Source: Kitasatospora sp. SolWspMP-SS2h
Lineage (GTDB): Bacteria > Actinomycetota > Actinomycetes > Streptomycetales > Streptomycetaceae
Length of the DNA stretch: 64,000 bases
Reading direction: 5' to 3'
Assembly (NCBI RefSeq): GCF_003259315.1
Contig: NZ_QLLT01000008.1
Location: 62,001-126,000, forward strand
Position numbers and translations under genes: made by a program. Within the stretch, counting starts at the first letter, position 1; the number at the start of each line of letters is the position of its first letter. This document shows positions 27,502-37,145 of this stretch, piece after piece. The notes beneath the pieces were generated by a model, which saw only the letters and a list, made by a program, of their open reading frames with translations, was not told where the DNA came from and made no database searches.

Positions 27502-29178
27502 TCAGCCGAAGTTGAGGTCGCTGCAGAGGTCGGTGTCGGCGGGGCGGGTGTTGTCGGTGATGCCGGACGGGATGGCGGTGGGCAGGGCGCTGGGCGAGGC
27601 GCTGCTACCGGTGCCGCCGATGCCACCGGTACCACCGATGCCGCCGGTGCCGTCCGGGTCGGCGGCGTCGGGCCCGCCGAGGGTGTCGGCGCGGTCCTGG
27701 CCCAGGGTGAGGACGATGCCGTCGAGGGGGCTGCTGCGCAGTTCGGCGCCGGGGTAGAGCCGGGCGAGCTGTTCGGCGGCGGACCGCAGCGAGGGGGCGT
27801 ACTCGATCAGGGTGGTGCGGCGGGCCGGGGTGTTGGCGCCGATGGTGATGTCGGTGTAGCCGCTGCCGCGCAGCGAGAGCGCGGTGCGGCCGGCCAGCCC
27901 GGCCGTCTTGGCGGCGTTGTGCACGGTGACGGGCACGTTCAGCGCCGCGCCGTCGGTGACGCCCGCGCCGCCCGTGCCCGTACCCGCTCCGTCCGTGCCC
28001 GCGCCGCCCGTGCCGGCGCCGCCGCTCGCGCTGGCCGCCGCGGTGGCGGAGGGGGAGGCGCCGGGGCTCGGCTCGCCGCTCGCGCCGGGGCTCGCGCTCA
28101 CCCCCACCCCCGTACCGGGGCTCGCGCTCGCGCCGGCCCCGCCGGTGGGGTGGCCGTCGAGGGTGCGGTCCTGGCGCAGCAGGCCCCACAGGATGCTCGC
28201 GTCGGGTTCGACCACGGCGACGCGGGCGCCCTGGAAGCGCCAGGGGAGGGTGACGAACTGGATGTCGGAGAGCTGGATGTCCTGGAGGGACTGGGCGAAC
28301 TCGGCGAGCTTGTAGGGGGAGCCGAGTTCGCGGTCGACGGTCAGCGACTTGGTGGCGGCGTCGGCCAGGGGCAGCAGGGTGGTCAGGTCGAAGCCCTCGC
28401 CCTGCACCTTCTTGATCAGCGAGGACATGAAGGCCTGCTGGCGGAGCATCCGCCCGATGTCGGAGCTGTCGCCGAGGCCGTGCCGGGCCCGGACGTAGTC
28501 CACGGCCTGCTGCCCGGAGACGGTCTGCCGCCCCTTGGTGAGGTGGATGCCGTACGAGTCCACGTCGTTGGGGACGCAGACGTCCACGCCGCCGACGGCG
28601 CTGGTGATGGCGGCGAAGCCCTTGAAGTCGACGACCAGGGTGTGGTCGACCCGCAGGCCGGTCAGTGCTTCGACGGTGTTCTGCGTGCAGGCCGGGTTGC
28701 CGGCCTTGAACTCGCCGACGGTGAAGGCCGAGTTGAACATCTGGTTGGTCCGCTGCGGGCTCCACTTGCCGTCCGGCAGCAGGCAGGGCGGGACGGTGAC
28801 CAGGGTGTCGCGCGGTATCGACACACCGACGGCGTGCTTGTGATCGGCGTACACGTGCAGCAGGATCGCGGTGTCGGAGTGGCCCACGCCCTCGTCGCCG
28901 CCGCCCAGCGAGCTGTTGCCGTCGTCGCGGGTGTCGGAACCGAGCAGCAGGATGTTGACCGGGCGCCCGCCGGTGGGCGCGGGCGTGGCGACCGGGGGGC
29001 GGCTGGAGGCGATGCCCTCGGGCGCGAAGGTCGTGATGTTGCGGTCCAGCCGCTGGTAGTACCAGGCACCGGCACCGGCCGCGGCGACGACGAGCGCGGC
29101 AGCGGTGGCGCCGAGCCCCCGGGCTATTCGGCGGCCACGGGAACGGGTCGGAGCGGCCTTCGGCGTGGCGTCGGTCAT
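27502..29178 (-). CDS. LytR-CpsA-Psr (LCP) family cell-wall ligase with LytR_C domain
   Basis: 558 aa from ATG 29178; the frame stays open 30 codons further. Residues about 15-40 give a basic cytoplasmic start and one TM segment (GLGATAAALVVAAAGAGAWYYQ). The LCP domain spans about 70-300 with NILLLGSDTRDD, HSDTAILLHV, VSIPRDTLV, NTVEALTGLRVDHTLVVDFKGF and the Arg-rich DYVRARHGLGDSSDIGRMLRQQ. After a long Gly/Ala/Ser/Thr low-complexity linker (about 365-425) comes a LytR_C domain (VTVHNAAKTAGLAGRTALSLRGSGY). LCP enzymes transfer undecaprenyl-linked glycopolymers to peptidoglycan outside the membrane. A -35/-10 pair (TTGTCG at 29318-29323, TGTAAC at 29296-29301, both on the minus strand, 16-bp spacer) lies upstream. 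Confidence 0.9.
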   Translation of the reverse strand: MTDATPKAAPTRSRGRRIARGLGATAAALVVAAAGAGAWYYQRLDRNITTFAPEGIASSRPPVATPAPTGGRPVNILLLGSDTRDDGNSSLGGGDEGVGHSDTAILLHVYADHKHAVGVSIPRDTLVTVPPCLLPDGKWSPQRTNQMFNSAFTVGEFKAGNPACTQNTVEALTGLRVDHTLVVDFKGFAAITSAVGGVDVCVPNDVDSYGIHLTKGRQTVSGQQAVDYVRARHGLGDSSDIGRMLRQQAFMSSLIKKVQGEGFDLTTLLPLADAATKSLTVDRELGSPYKLAEFAQSLQDIQLSDIQFVTLPWRFQGARVAVVEPDASILWGLLRQDRTLDGHPTGGAGASASPGTGVGVSASPGASGEPSPGASPSATAAASASGGAGTGGAGTDGAGTGTGGAGVTDGAALNVPVTVHNAAKTAGLAGRTALSLRGSGYTDITIGANTPARRTTLIEYAPSLRSAAEQLARLYPGAELRSSPLDGIVLTLGQDRADTLGGPDAADPDGTGGIGGTGGIGGTGSSASPSALPTAIPSGITDNTRPADTDLCSDLNFG

Positions 29179-29466
29179 CGGTCGGCGGTCTCTCTGCGCG
29201 CAGCGGCAACTGGTACCCGAGGGAAGGCACTCGGCTGATCCGCCGCACTGCGGATCGGCACTCGTCACTACTTGGACGGTTCGGCGAACGGAATGGTTAC
29301 ACGCGAACCATCTTTTTCGACAATTTCTTCGATCCGCCGGAACCGGGCAGGTCAGCGCTGTCGTCCGGGCGCGAGGAGGGGAGCGAGGAGAGGAGGAACG
29401 GCAGCGGGAGCGGAAGGAGGAGCGGCGGCGGGAGGGCGCGGGCGGGCCCGGCGGCCCCCGGCGGGC

Positions 29467-29967
29467 TCAGCCCGCCCGGCCGCCGGGGGAGGCGGGGCCG
29501 GGCGCGGAGGCCGGGCCGGGAGCGGTGCCGGACGTGGAGTCGAGCATCCGCCGCAGCAGGTCGCGCAGTTGCGCGCGCTCGTCGCCGTCGAGGGCGGCCA
29601 GCGGCTCGCGGGCGAAGTTCAGCGACTCGCGCAGTTCGGTGGAGGCGGAGCGGCCGGCCTCGGTGGCGACCACCAGCTTGACCCGGCGGTCCTGCGGGTC
29701 GGACTCGCGGGTGACGAAGCCGCGGCCCTCCAGCCGGTCGACGATGCCGGTGATGTTGGACGGCTCGCAGGAGAGGGTCTGGGCGATGTGCCGCATCGGC
29801 ATCGGGCCGCGCCGGAGCAGGGCCAGCACCTTGGCCTGGGCGCCGGTGAGCGAGCGGGCGGCCGCGGCCTCCTCGTACTCGCGGTGGAAGAGCCCGACCA
29901 GGCGCGCCATCAGGTCGACGACCTCCAGCGTGATCGGGTCGGCGACCGGGGTCCGCTCCGCCGTCAT
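29467..29967 (-). CDS. MarR-family transcriptional regulator
   Basis: 166 aa. ATG 29967 is preferred to the upstream in-frame ATG 29994, because the SD AGGAGGAG lies between the two. The winged helix covers about residues 40-105: LTGAQAKVLALLRRGPMPMRHIAQTLSCEPSNITGIVDRLEGRGFV, with the wing ESDPQDRRVKLV. The C-terminal dimerisation helix is followed by a Pro/Gly/Ala tail. It is divergent from a quinone/NADPH oxidoreductase gene, and GTGAA-n3-TTCAC-type repeats fill the shared promoter. This suggests a phenolic- or redox-responsive repressor of its neighbour and itself; the ligand is unknown. Confidence 0.87.
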   Translation of the reverse strand: MTAERTPVADPITLEVVDLMARLVGLFHREYEEAAAARSLTGAQAKVLALLRRGPMPMRHIAQTLSCEPSNITGIVDRLEGRGFVTRESDPQDRRVKLVVATEAGRSASTELRESLNFAREPLAALDGDERAQLRDLLRRMLDSTSGTAPGPASAPGPASPGGRAG

Positions 29968-30008
29968 GGCCTGCTCCTCCTGCTGCTGATCCATGCTTTC
30001 GAGTCTAG

Positions 30009-30070
30009 CTGAACATTTGACAACGTGAACCTTTCATCCTAACGATTGCTTTAGCCAGTGAATATTTCAC
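30009..30070. promoter_or_regulatory. Divergent promoter with MarR-type operators
   Basis: An AT-rich intergenic stretch. Rightward promoter: TTGACA at 30017-30022, 17-bp spacer, TAACGA at 30040-30045. Operator-like sites: a perfect GTGAATATTTCAC at 30058-30070, an imperfect GTGAACCTTTCAT at 30025-30037 (33 bp apart) and a weaker CTGAACATTTGAC at 30009-30021 overlapping the -35. A regulator bound here could block both genes. Confidence 0.7.
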
Positions 30071-30085
30071 CCTGAGGAGTAAGTG

Positions 30086-31114
<1,029 letters not shown>

Positions 31115-31141
31115 CGCCGCGTCGGCTGCCGCACCGTCAGC

Positions 31142-31177
31142 ACGCCCCCGCCGGAGCGCGATCCCCGGCGGGGGCGT
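31142..31177 (+). terminator. Hairpin terminator after the oxidoreductase
   Basis: ACGCCCCCGCCGG pairs perfectly with CCGGCGGGGGCGT across a 10-nt loop, 28 nt after the stop. Confidence 0.75.
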
Positions 31178-31254
31178 ACGCGTGCGGCCGTTCGGGGGAG
31201 CTGGGCGCTGCGGGGGTAGACCTCCCGGACCGACCGACTAGCATGGGGTGAAAG

Positions 31255-31302
31255 CTTGTCCGTTTTGCTCGATTTGATGACCTAATGTCGAATAAATTGA
31301 GC
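31255..31302. promoter_or_regulatory. AT-rich upstream element of the DUF3145 gene
   Basis: A local AT-rich island about 90-135 nt upstream of the GTG, with candidate hexamers TAATGT and TAAATT. GCTCGATTT (31267-31275) and AAATTGAGC (31294-31302) form an inverted repeat with one mismatch over 9 bp. Promoter or operator function is inferred from composition only. Confidence 0.4.
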
Positions 31303-31390
31303 TCCCCGGGGTAGCCACTGATCAGGACCCGCCGGTGACGGAGCGAGGCAGCTGGGGAAGGCGACCCTCGTCCACAGCCAGGAGGTCCCG

Positions 31391-31885
31391 GTGACGACAC
31401 GTGGTGTGCTCTACATCCACTCCGCCCCCCGCGCACTGTGCCCGCACGTCGAGTGGGCGGTCGCGGGCGTGCTCGGCGTGCGGGTCAACCTCGACTGGAT
31501 CAGGCAGCCCGCCGCGGCCGGCCACTGGCGGTCCGAACTCTCCTGGCAGGGAGAGCCCGGCACCGCCTCCAAGCTCGCCTCCGCGCTGCGCGGCTGGCAG
31601 CTGATGCGCTACGAGGTGACCAGCGAGCCCTGCGCCACAGCGGAGGGCGAGCGGTACTCCTCCACGCCCGCGCTCGGCGTCTTCCACGCCGTCACGGGCC
31701 TCCACGGCGACATCCTGATCCCCGAGGACCGGCTGCGCGCCGTGCTGCTGCGCGCCCGCAGCGAGGGCGGCGACCTGGAGGCGGAGATCGCCAAGCTGCT
31801 CGGCAAACCCTGGGACGACGAACTGGAGCCGTTCCGGTACGCGGGCGAGGGCGCGCCCGTGCGCTGGCTGCACCAGGTGGTGTGA
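31391..31885 (+). CDS. DUF3145 domain protein
   Basis: 164 aa from GTG 31391 with an excellent AGGAGGT SD. The protein matches the actinobacterial DUF3145 family along its whole length: it starts TTRGVLYIHSAPRALCPHVEWAVAGVLG and carries the LDWIRQPAAAGHWRSELSWQGEPGTASKLASAL and FRYAGEGAPVRWLHQVV signatures. It is soluble, has no signal peptide and its function is unknown. The gene converges on the fab operon. From memory, DUF3145 beside FASII genes is a common actinobacterial arrangement, so a link to fatty-acid metabolism is a reasonable but untested inference. Confidence 0.85.
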   Translation: MTTRGVLYIHSAPRALCPHVEWAVAGVLGVRVNLDWIRQPAAAGHWRSELSWQGEPGTASKLASALRGWQLMRYEVTSEPCATAEGERYSSTPALGVFHAVTGLHGDILIPEDRLRAVLLRARSEGGDLEAEIAKLLGKPWDDELEPFRYAGEGAPVRWLHQVV

Positions 31886-31890
31886 CGCGT

Positions 31891-31930
31891 CGAGGGGGGG
31901 TGCGGGGGAGAACCCCCGCACCCCCCCTCG
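31891..31930. terminator. Bidirectional hairpin between DUF3145 and fabF
   Basis: A perfect 18-bp stem (CGAGGGGGGGTGCGGGGG and complement) with AGAA loop, placed between convergent gene ends. Confidence 0.85.
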
Positions 31931-31952
31931 CGGGCAGTGCGGCGTACCGTCG

Positions 31953-33221
31953 TCAGACGGTGCGCAAGGCCAGCACCACGTTGTGGCCGCCGAAGCCGAA
32001 GGAGTTGTTGAGGGCGGCGATCCGGCCCTCGACCGGCAGCTTGCGGGCCTCGTCGCGGACGATGTCGGCGTCGATGTCGTCGTCCAGGTCGACCACGTTG
32101 ACGGTCGGCGGCGCGATCCGGTGGTACAGGGCCAGCACGGTGGCGACGGTCTCGATGCCGCCGGCGCCGCCCAGCAGGTGGCCGGTCATCGACTTGGTGG
32201 CGGAGATCGCCACGTGGTCGAGGTGCTCGCCCAGGGTGCGGCGCAGCGCCTTGATCTCGGCGGTGTCGCCCTGCGGGGTCGAGGTGGCGTGCGCGTTGAC
32301 GTGCACCACCTCGGACTTGTCCAGCTCGTTGCGGGCGAACAGGTCGTCGATGGCGCGGGCCACGCCGGCGCCGGTCGGTTCGGGCTGGGCGATGTGGTGG
32401 GCGTCCGAGGAGAGGCCCTGGCCGACGGCCTCGCAGTAGACCCGGGCGCCGCGGGCGGCGGCGTGCTCGGCGGACTCCAGCACGACCACGCCCGCGCCCT
32501 CGCCGAGCACGAAGCCGTCGCGGGCCTTGTCGTACGGGCGGGAGGCGTGCTGCGGGTCGTCGTTGTTCTTGGACATTGCCATCATGTTGGAGAAGGCGAC
32601 GATCGGCAGCGGGTGCACCGCGGCCTCGGTGCCGCCGGCCACGACCACGTCGGCGCGGCCGGTGCGGATCATCTCGATCGCGTAGCCGATCGCCTCGGCG
32701 CCGGAGGCGCAGGCGGAGACGGGGGTGTGCACGCCCGCGCGGGCGCCGACCTCCAGGCCGACGTTGGCCGCCGGGGAGTTGGGCATCAGCATCGGGACGG
32801 TGTGCGGGGAGACCTTGCGGACGCCCTGCTCCTTGAGCACGTCGTACTGGTCGAGCAGGGTGGTGACGCCGCCGATGCCGGAGGCGATGACCGCGCCCAG
32901 GCGCTCGGGGGCCAGCGGGTTGGCGTCGTCGGTGGCCGGGGCCTGGTAGCCCGCGTCCTTCCACGCCTCGCGGGCGGCGATCAGCGCGAACTGGGCCGAG
33001 CGGTCCAGCTTGCGGGCCAGCGGACGGGGCAGGATCTCACCGGGTTCGACGGCCACCCGGGCGGCGATCCGCACCGGCAGCTCGGCCGCCCAGTCCTCGG
33101 TGAGGGCGCGGACCCCGGACTTGCCGGCCAGCAGCCCCTCCCAGAAAGTGGCGGCGTCGCCGCCCAGCGGCGTGAAGGCGCCGATACCCGTGACGACCAC
33201 GGTGCGGTTTTCAGCAGTCAC
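31953..33221 (-). CDS. fabF: Beta-ketoacyl-ACP synthase II
   Basis: 422 aa from GTG 33221 with a weak purine-rich SD. It has the thiolase fold with the condensing-enzyme triad: Cys in PVSACASGAEAIGYAIEM near residue 170, the first His in VHVNAHATSTPQGD and the second in NNSFGFGGHNVVL near the C-terminus. It elongates acyl-ACP with malonyl-ACP in type II fatty-acid synthesis. It is the last gene of the fabD-fabH-acpP-fabF operon, about 100 bp after acpP. The FASII context and lack of a chain-length-factor partner argue against a polyketide synthase role. Confidence 0.95.
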   Translation of the reverse strand: MTAENRTVVVTGIGAFTPLGGDAATFWEGLLAGKSGVRALTEDWAAELPVRIAARVAVEPGEILPRPLARKLDRSAQFALIAAREAWKDAGYQAPATDDANPLAPERLGAVIASGIGGVTTLLDQYDVLKEQGVRKVSPHTVPMLMPNSPAANVGLEVGARAGVHTPVSACASGAEAIGYAIEMIRTGRADVVVAGGTEAAVHPLPIVAFSNMMAMSKNNDDPQHASRPYDKARDGFVLGEGAGVVVLESAEHAAARGARVYCEAVGQGLSSDAHHIAQPEPTGAGVARAIDDLFARNELDKSEVVHVNAHATSTPQGDTAEIKALRRTLGEHLDHVAISATKSMTGHLLGGAGGIETVATVLALYHRIAPPTVNVVDLDDDIDADIVRDEARKLPVEGRIAALNNSFGFGGHNVVLALRTV

Positions 33222-33323
33222 TGGTTTCTTCTTCTCTCACATCTGGGGAGGCCCGGGAGGCCGGTGGGAGGGGGACCGGCCGGGGCGCGACCGGCGCGCC
33301 CCGACCGGGAGCCTGACGGCAGG

Positions 33324-33566
33324 TCAGACGTTGGCGACGATGAAGTCCACCGCGTCGCCGACGGTCTTGAGGTTCTTGACCTCGTCGTCCGGGATCTTCG
33401 CGCCGAAGCGCTCCTCGGCGGCGACGACGACCTCGACCATGGACAGCGAGTCGACGTCCAGGTCGTCGGTGAAGGACTTGTCGAGCGCGACGTCCTCGAC
33501 CGGGATGCCGGCGATCTCGTTCACGATCTCGGCGAGACCTTCGAGAACCTCTTCGCGGGTAGCCAT
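33324..33566 (-). CDS. acpP: Acyl carrier protein
   Basis: 80 aa from ATG 33566, SD GAAGGAG. It is a small acidic four-helix protein with the phosphopantetheine attachment Ser40 in DDLDVDSLSMVEVV. It carries growing acyl chains for FabD, FabH and FabF. It lies between fabH and fabF, 81 bp after fabH. Length and motif are standard. Confidence 0.96.
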   Translation of the reverse strand: MATREEVLEGLAEIVNEIAGIPVEDVALDKSFTDDLDVDSLSMVEVVVAAEERFGAKIPDDEVKNLKTVGDAVDFIVANV

Positions 33567-33647
33567 ATCGGCTGCTCCTTCTCGGTGTTGACAGCGTGCG
33601 GTCCGGCGGACCGACGCGGGTTTCCAGGGGGGGCGGGGGAAGAACGC

Positions 33648-34676
33648 CTAGGGGAGCGTAACGACTGCGGCGGCGTAGACCAGACCGGCCCCGAAGCCGA
33701 TGATCAGCGCCAGGTCGCCGCTCTTGGCCTCGCCGCGCTCCAGCATCCGCTCCATGGCGAGCGGAATGGAGGCGGCGGAGGTGTTGCCGGTCTCCGCGAT
33801 GTCGCGGGCCACCGGGACGTTCGGGGGCAGGTCCAGCTTCTTGACCATGGCGTCGATGATCCGCATGTTGGCCTGGTGCGGGATGAACGCGCCGAGCTGG
33901 TCGGCGGTGATCCCGGCGGCCTCCAGGGCCTGCTCGGCGACCTTCGCCATGTCGTACACGGCCCAGCGGAAGACGGTCTGGCCCTCCATCCGCAGGGCCG
34001 GCCACTTCGCCTCCTCGCCGGGCCCGTTGACCGCGTCCGGCTTGGCGAACGCGGTGTCCCAGGCCTGGGTCTGCGAGATCACGTCGGCCTGCGAGCCGTC
34101 CGAGCCCCAGATCACCCGGCCGATGCCGGGGGTGTCGGAGGGGCCGACGATCGCGGCGCCCGCGCCGTCGCCGAAGATGAACGCGGTCGACCGGTCGGTC
34201 ACGTCGGTCAGGTCGGACAGCCGCTCCACGCCGATCACCAGCACGTACTCGGCGCTGCCGCCGCGCACCATGCCGTCGGCCAGGCTCAGGCCGTAGCCGA
34301 AGCCCGCGCAGGCGGCCGAGATGTCGAACGCCGGGGCGGTGCCGCAGCCGAGCCGCTGGGCGATCTCGGTGGCGATCGCCGGGGTCTGCTTCAGGTGCGA
34401 GACGGTGGCGACGATCACGCCGCCGATCTGCTCCGGGCGGATGCCGGCCATCGCGACGGCCTTGCCGGCCGCCTGCACCGACATCTCGGCGACGCTCTCC
34501 TCCGGCCCGGCCCAGCGGCGCTCGGCGATCCCGGAGCGGGTGCGGATCCACTCGTCCGAGGAGTCGATCCAGTTCAGCACCTCGGAGTTGGGGATCACCC
34601 GGGTCGGCCGGTAGCCGCCCACGCCGTGGATGCGGGAGTACTGGGCGCCGGTGGCCGGCTTGATGGTCGCGCTCAC
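33648..34676 (-). CDS. fabH: Beta-ketoacyl-ACP synthase III
   Basis: 342 aa from GTG 34676, whose start overlaps the fabD stop (GTGA). The catalytic Cys lies in FDISAACAGFGYGLSLADGM, His in GAFIPHQANMRIID and Asn in ETGNTSAASIPLAM. It initiates fatty-acid synthesis by condensing an acyl-CoA with malonyl-ACP. Streptomycete FabH prefers branched starters, which gives iso/anteiso acids; that preference is family knowledge. Translationally coupled to fabD. Confidence 0.95.
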   Translation of the reverse strand: MSATIKPATGAQYSRIHGVGGYRPTRVIPNSEVLNWIDSSDEWIRTRSGIAERRWAGPEESVAEMSVQAAGKAVAMAGIRPEQIGGVIVATVSHLKQTPAIATEIAQRLGCGTAPAFDISAACAGFGYGLSLADGMVRGGSAEYVLVIGVERLSDLTDVTDRSTAFIFGDGAGAAIVGPSDTPGIGRVIWGSDGSQADVISQTQAWDTAFAKPDAVNGPGEEAKWPALRMEGQTVFRWAVYDMAKVAEQALEAAGITADQLGAFIPHQANMRIIDAMVKKLDLPPNVPVARDIAETGNTSAASIPLAMERMLERGEAKSGDLALIIGFGAGLVYAAAVVTLP

Positions 34677-35611
34677 GCGCTCTCCTCCTGGCCGCCGTGC
34701 TCGGCCACGAGGGCGCGGGCCTTGTCGAGATCGGCGGGGGTCTTCAGGGCCAGCGTGGCGACACCCTTGACGTTGCGCTTGACCAGGTTGGTGAGCGTCC
34801 CGGCGGGGGACAGCTCGATCACGGCGGTCGCGCCGAGCTGCTGCAGGGTCTCCATGCACAGGTCCCAGCGGACCGGGTGGGAGACCTGCGCGACCAGGCG
34901 GGACAGCACCTCGGCGCCGGAGCCGACCACCTCGCCGTCCCGGTTCGAGACGTACGCGAGGGCCGGGTCCGCGGCGGTCAGGGTCGGCGCCAGCTTCTCC
35001 AGCCGCGCCACGCCCGGGGCCATGTGCGCGGTGTGGAAGGCGCCCGCGACCTTCAGCGGGATCAGCCGCGCGCCGGCCGGCGGGTCCGCCTTCAGCGCGG
35101 CCAACTGCTCCAGCGTGCCGGCCGCGACGATCTGGCCGCCGCCGTTGTTGTTCGCCGGGGTCACGCCGTGCTCGGCGAGCTTCGCGGCGACCTCCTCCGG
35201 GTCGCCGCCGAGCACCGCGGTCATGCCGGTCGCGGTCGCCGCGGCGGCCTCGGCCATGCCCAGGCTGCGCTCGCGGACGAAGCCCAGCGCGTCCTCCTCG
35301 GAGAGCACCCCGGCCAGCGCCGCGGCGGTGATCTCGCCGACGCTGTGGCCCGCCACCGCGCCGACCGTCCCGGCCGCGCCCGCGGGGAACAGCGCCGCGG
35401 CGGTCACCAGTCCGGCGGCCACCAGCAGCGGCTGGGCGACGGCGGTGTCCTTGATCTCCTCCTCGGAGGCCGCGGTTCCGGCGTGCACCAGGTCGAGCCC
35501 GGCCGTCGCCGACCACCGGCGCAGCCGGTCGGCGGCGCCGTCCAGTTCGAGCCAGGGGTTGAGGAAGCCGGGAGTCTGGGCACCCTGTCCAGGGGCGACG
35601 ATAACGAGCAC
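34673..35611 (-). CDS. fabD: Malonyl-CoA:ACP transacylase
   Basis: 312 aa from GTG 35611, SD GAGGG 7 nt away. The active-site GHSVGE (Ser90), the N-terminal VIVAPGQGAQTPGF with its conserved Gln, and GAFHTAHM with the catalytic His are present. It loads malonyl groups onto AcpP for FabH and FabF. First gene of the fab operon, 90 bp downstream of fasR on the same strand. That gap probably contains the FasR-controlled promoter, though I cannot identify FasR boxes confidently. Confidence 0.95.
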   Translation of the reverse strand: MLVIVAPGQGAQTPGFLNPWLELDGAADRLRRWSATAGLDLVHAGTAASEEEIKDTAVAQPLLVAAGLVTAAALFPAGAAGTVGAVAGHSVGEITAAALAGVLSEEDALGFVRERSLGMAEAAAATATGMTAVLGGDPEEVAAKLAEHGVTPANNNGGGQIVAAGTLEQLAALKADPPAGARLIPLKVAGAFHTAHMAPGVARLEKLAPTLTAADPALAYVSNRDGEVVGSGAEVLSRLVAQVSHPVRWDLCMETLQQLGATAVIELSPAGTLTNLVKRNVKGVATLALKTPADLDKARALVAEHGGQEESA

Positions 35612-35701
35612 GGTTCAACCCTCTCTCGCCGGACGCCCGGGGGCGGGTAGGCGACGATGACGAAGAAAAGCACGTCGGCTTGTGGGTTCCCTACAGTCCG
35701 T

Positions 35702-37054
35702 TCAGCCCTGGTCCGATCCGGAACCGAGACGCCCCAGAGCAAGGGCGATGCGCAGGGTGAACGCCGAACGTACGTCTGACGGAGCATAGCCGGTGACGTC
35801 TGTCACACGACGCAGCCGGTAGCGCACGGTGTTCGGGTGGACGAAGAGCATCCGGGCCGCGCCCTCCAGGGAGGACGCCTGCTCCAGGTAGACACTCAGC
35901 GTCTCCAGGAGTGCCGAACCGGCCTCCTCCAGGGGTGTGTAGATCTCCTCCACCAACTGACGGCGCGCCACTTCGTCGCCCGCCAGCGCCCGTTCCGGCA
36001 GCAGGTCGTCGGCCAGCACCGGGCGCGGCGCGTCCGGCCAGGCCGCGCACGCCTTCAGGCCCTGCGCGGCGGCGTGCGCCGAGCGGGTCGCCGAGAGCAG
36101 GTCGCCGACCGTCGGGCCGACCACCACCGGGCCGGGCGCGAACTGGCCGATCAGCGCCCGGGCCGCGTGCACCGGCTCCTTGTCGCCGCCGACCACCACC
36201 ACCAGGCGGCGGCCCAGCACGCCCGTCAGCACGTGCAGTTTGGCGTACCGGGCGGCCCGCCGGATCGCCTCCACCACCAGCTCGCTGTCCCCGTCCGGGG
36301 CGCTGCCCATCACCACCCGCACCTGGCTGGGCTGTCCCCAGCCGAGCGCCGCCGCCCGCGACAGCACGCCCTCGTCGGCGTCGCCGGACAGCAGCGAGTT
36401 CACCACCAGCGCCTCCAGCCGGGCGTCCCACGCGCCGCGCGCCTCGGCGGCCTGCGCGTACACCTGGGCGGTGGCGAACGCGATCTCCCGGGCGTAGACC
36501 AGCACCGACTCGCGCATCCCGGCCTCGTCGCCGGGCGCGGCCACCTCCTCGATGGCCTCCTCCATCACCTCGATGGTGGTGCGGATCAGCTCCACGGTCT
36601 GCCGCAGCGTGATCGCCCGGGTCAACTCCCGCGGCGCGGTGCCGAACACGTCCGTGGAGATCGCCTGCGGCGCCTCCGGGTGCCGGTACCACTCGGTGAA
36701 CGCCGCGATGCCCGCCTGCGCGACCAGGCCGATCCACGAGCGGTGCTCCGGCGGCATCCGCCGGTACCAGGCCAGCTGGTCGTCCATCCGGGCGATCGCC
36801 GCGGACGCCAGCTTGCCCGCCGACTTCTCCAGCCGCTTCAGCGTCGCCGCCCGCAGCTCCGCCCGCTCGGCGGCCAGCCGGCGCTCCTCGGCCGTCATCC
36901 GCCCCCGGCCCGGTACGGCGGCGGGGCGCCCGGGCGCGGCGGCGCGCTTGGCGGGCTTCCTCTCCGGGGCCCGTTCGGCGGACCGCTCCGGGGAGGAGCG
37001 TTCGCCGGGCGACCGGTCGGAGGGCTTGTCGGGTTTCGCTGAAGCGGACGGCAC
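35702..37054 (-). CDS. fasR: FasR-like PucR/CdaR-type activator of fatty-acid synthesis
   Basis: About 450 aa if GTG 37054 is used (GAGGCAGG about 8 nt upstream). GTG 37072 and ATG 36898 are in-frame alternatives, and the start is the main uncertainty. The first 50-60 residues are Pro/Lys/Arg-rich. The core from ATLKRLEKSAGKLASAAIARMDDQLAWYRRMPPEHRSWIGLVAQAGIAAFTEWYRHPEAPQAI is strongly like S. coelicolor FasR as I recall it. The C-terminal PucR HTH (LETLSVYLEQASSLEGAARMLFVHPNTVRYRLRRV) binds DNA. FasR activates fabDHPF transcription, and its position directly upstream of fabD fits. It is divergent from the pirin gene. Confidence 0.9.
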   Translation of the reverse strand: MPSASAKPDKPSDRSPGERSSPERSAERAPERKPAKRAAAPGRPAAVPGRGRMTAEERRLAAERAELRAATLKRLEKSAGKLASAAIARMDDQLAWYRRMPPEHRSWIGLVAQAGIAAFTEWYRHPEAPQAISTDVFGTAPRELTRAITLRQTVELIRTTIEVMEEAIEEVAAPGDEAGMRESVLVYAREIAFATAQVYAQAAEARGAWDARLEALVVNSLLSGDADEGVLSRAAALGWGQPSQVRVVMGSAPDGDSELVVEAIRRAARYAKLHVLTGVLGRRLVVVVGGDKEPVHAARALIGQFAPGPVVVGPTVGDLLSATRSAHAAAQGLKACAAWPDAPRPVLADDLLPERALAGDEVARRQLVEEIYTPLEEAGSALLETLSVYLEQASSLEGAARMLFVHPNTVRYRLRRVTDVTGYAPSDVRSAFTLRIALALGRLGSGSDQG

Positions 37055-37132
37055 GGCACTAGCCTGCCTCACCCTGACGGGTGCTCGTGCACGCCGGGCC
37101 CGATGTCGGCCGGTGGCACCCGTCACACCGGC

Positions 37133-37145
37133 TACCGTGGTGCCC
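37133..37145 (+). promoter_or_regulatory. Leaderless-type -10 of the pirin gene
   Basis: TACCGT at 37133-37138 followed by 7 nt and the GTG start. No SD is present. Confidence 0.5.

Noticed and set aside
31953-35611. A polyketide biosynthetic cluster
   Set aside because: Gene content and order (fasR, fabD, fabH, acpP, fabF) are those of primary fatty-acid synthesis. There is no chain-length factor, ketoreductase or tailoring enzyme.
31983-35660. A 3.7-kb plus-strand open frame opposite the fab operon
   Set aside because: It is an antisense shadow of fabF, acpP, fabH and fabD, all of which carry clear catalytic motifs.
35612-35701. Specific FasR-binding boxes between fasR and fabD
   Set aside because: Control by FasR is likely, but I could not find a repeat convincing enough to mark as a site.
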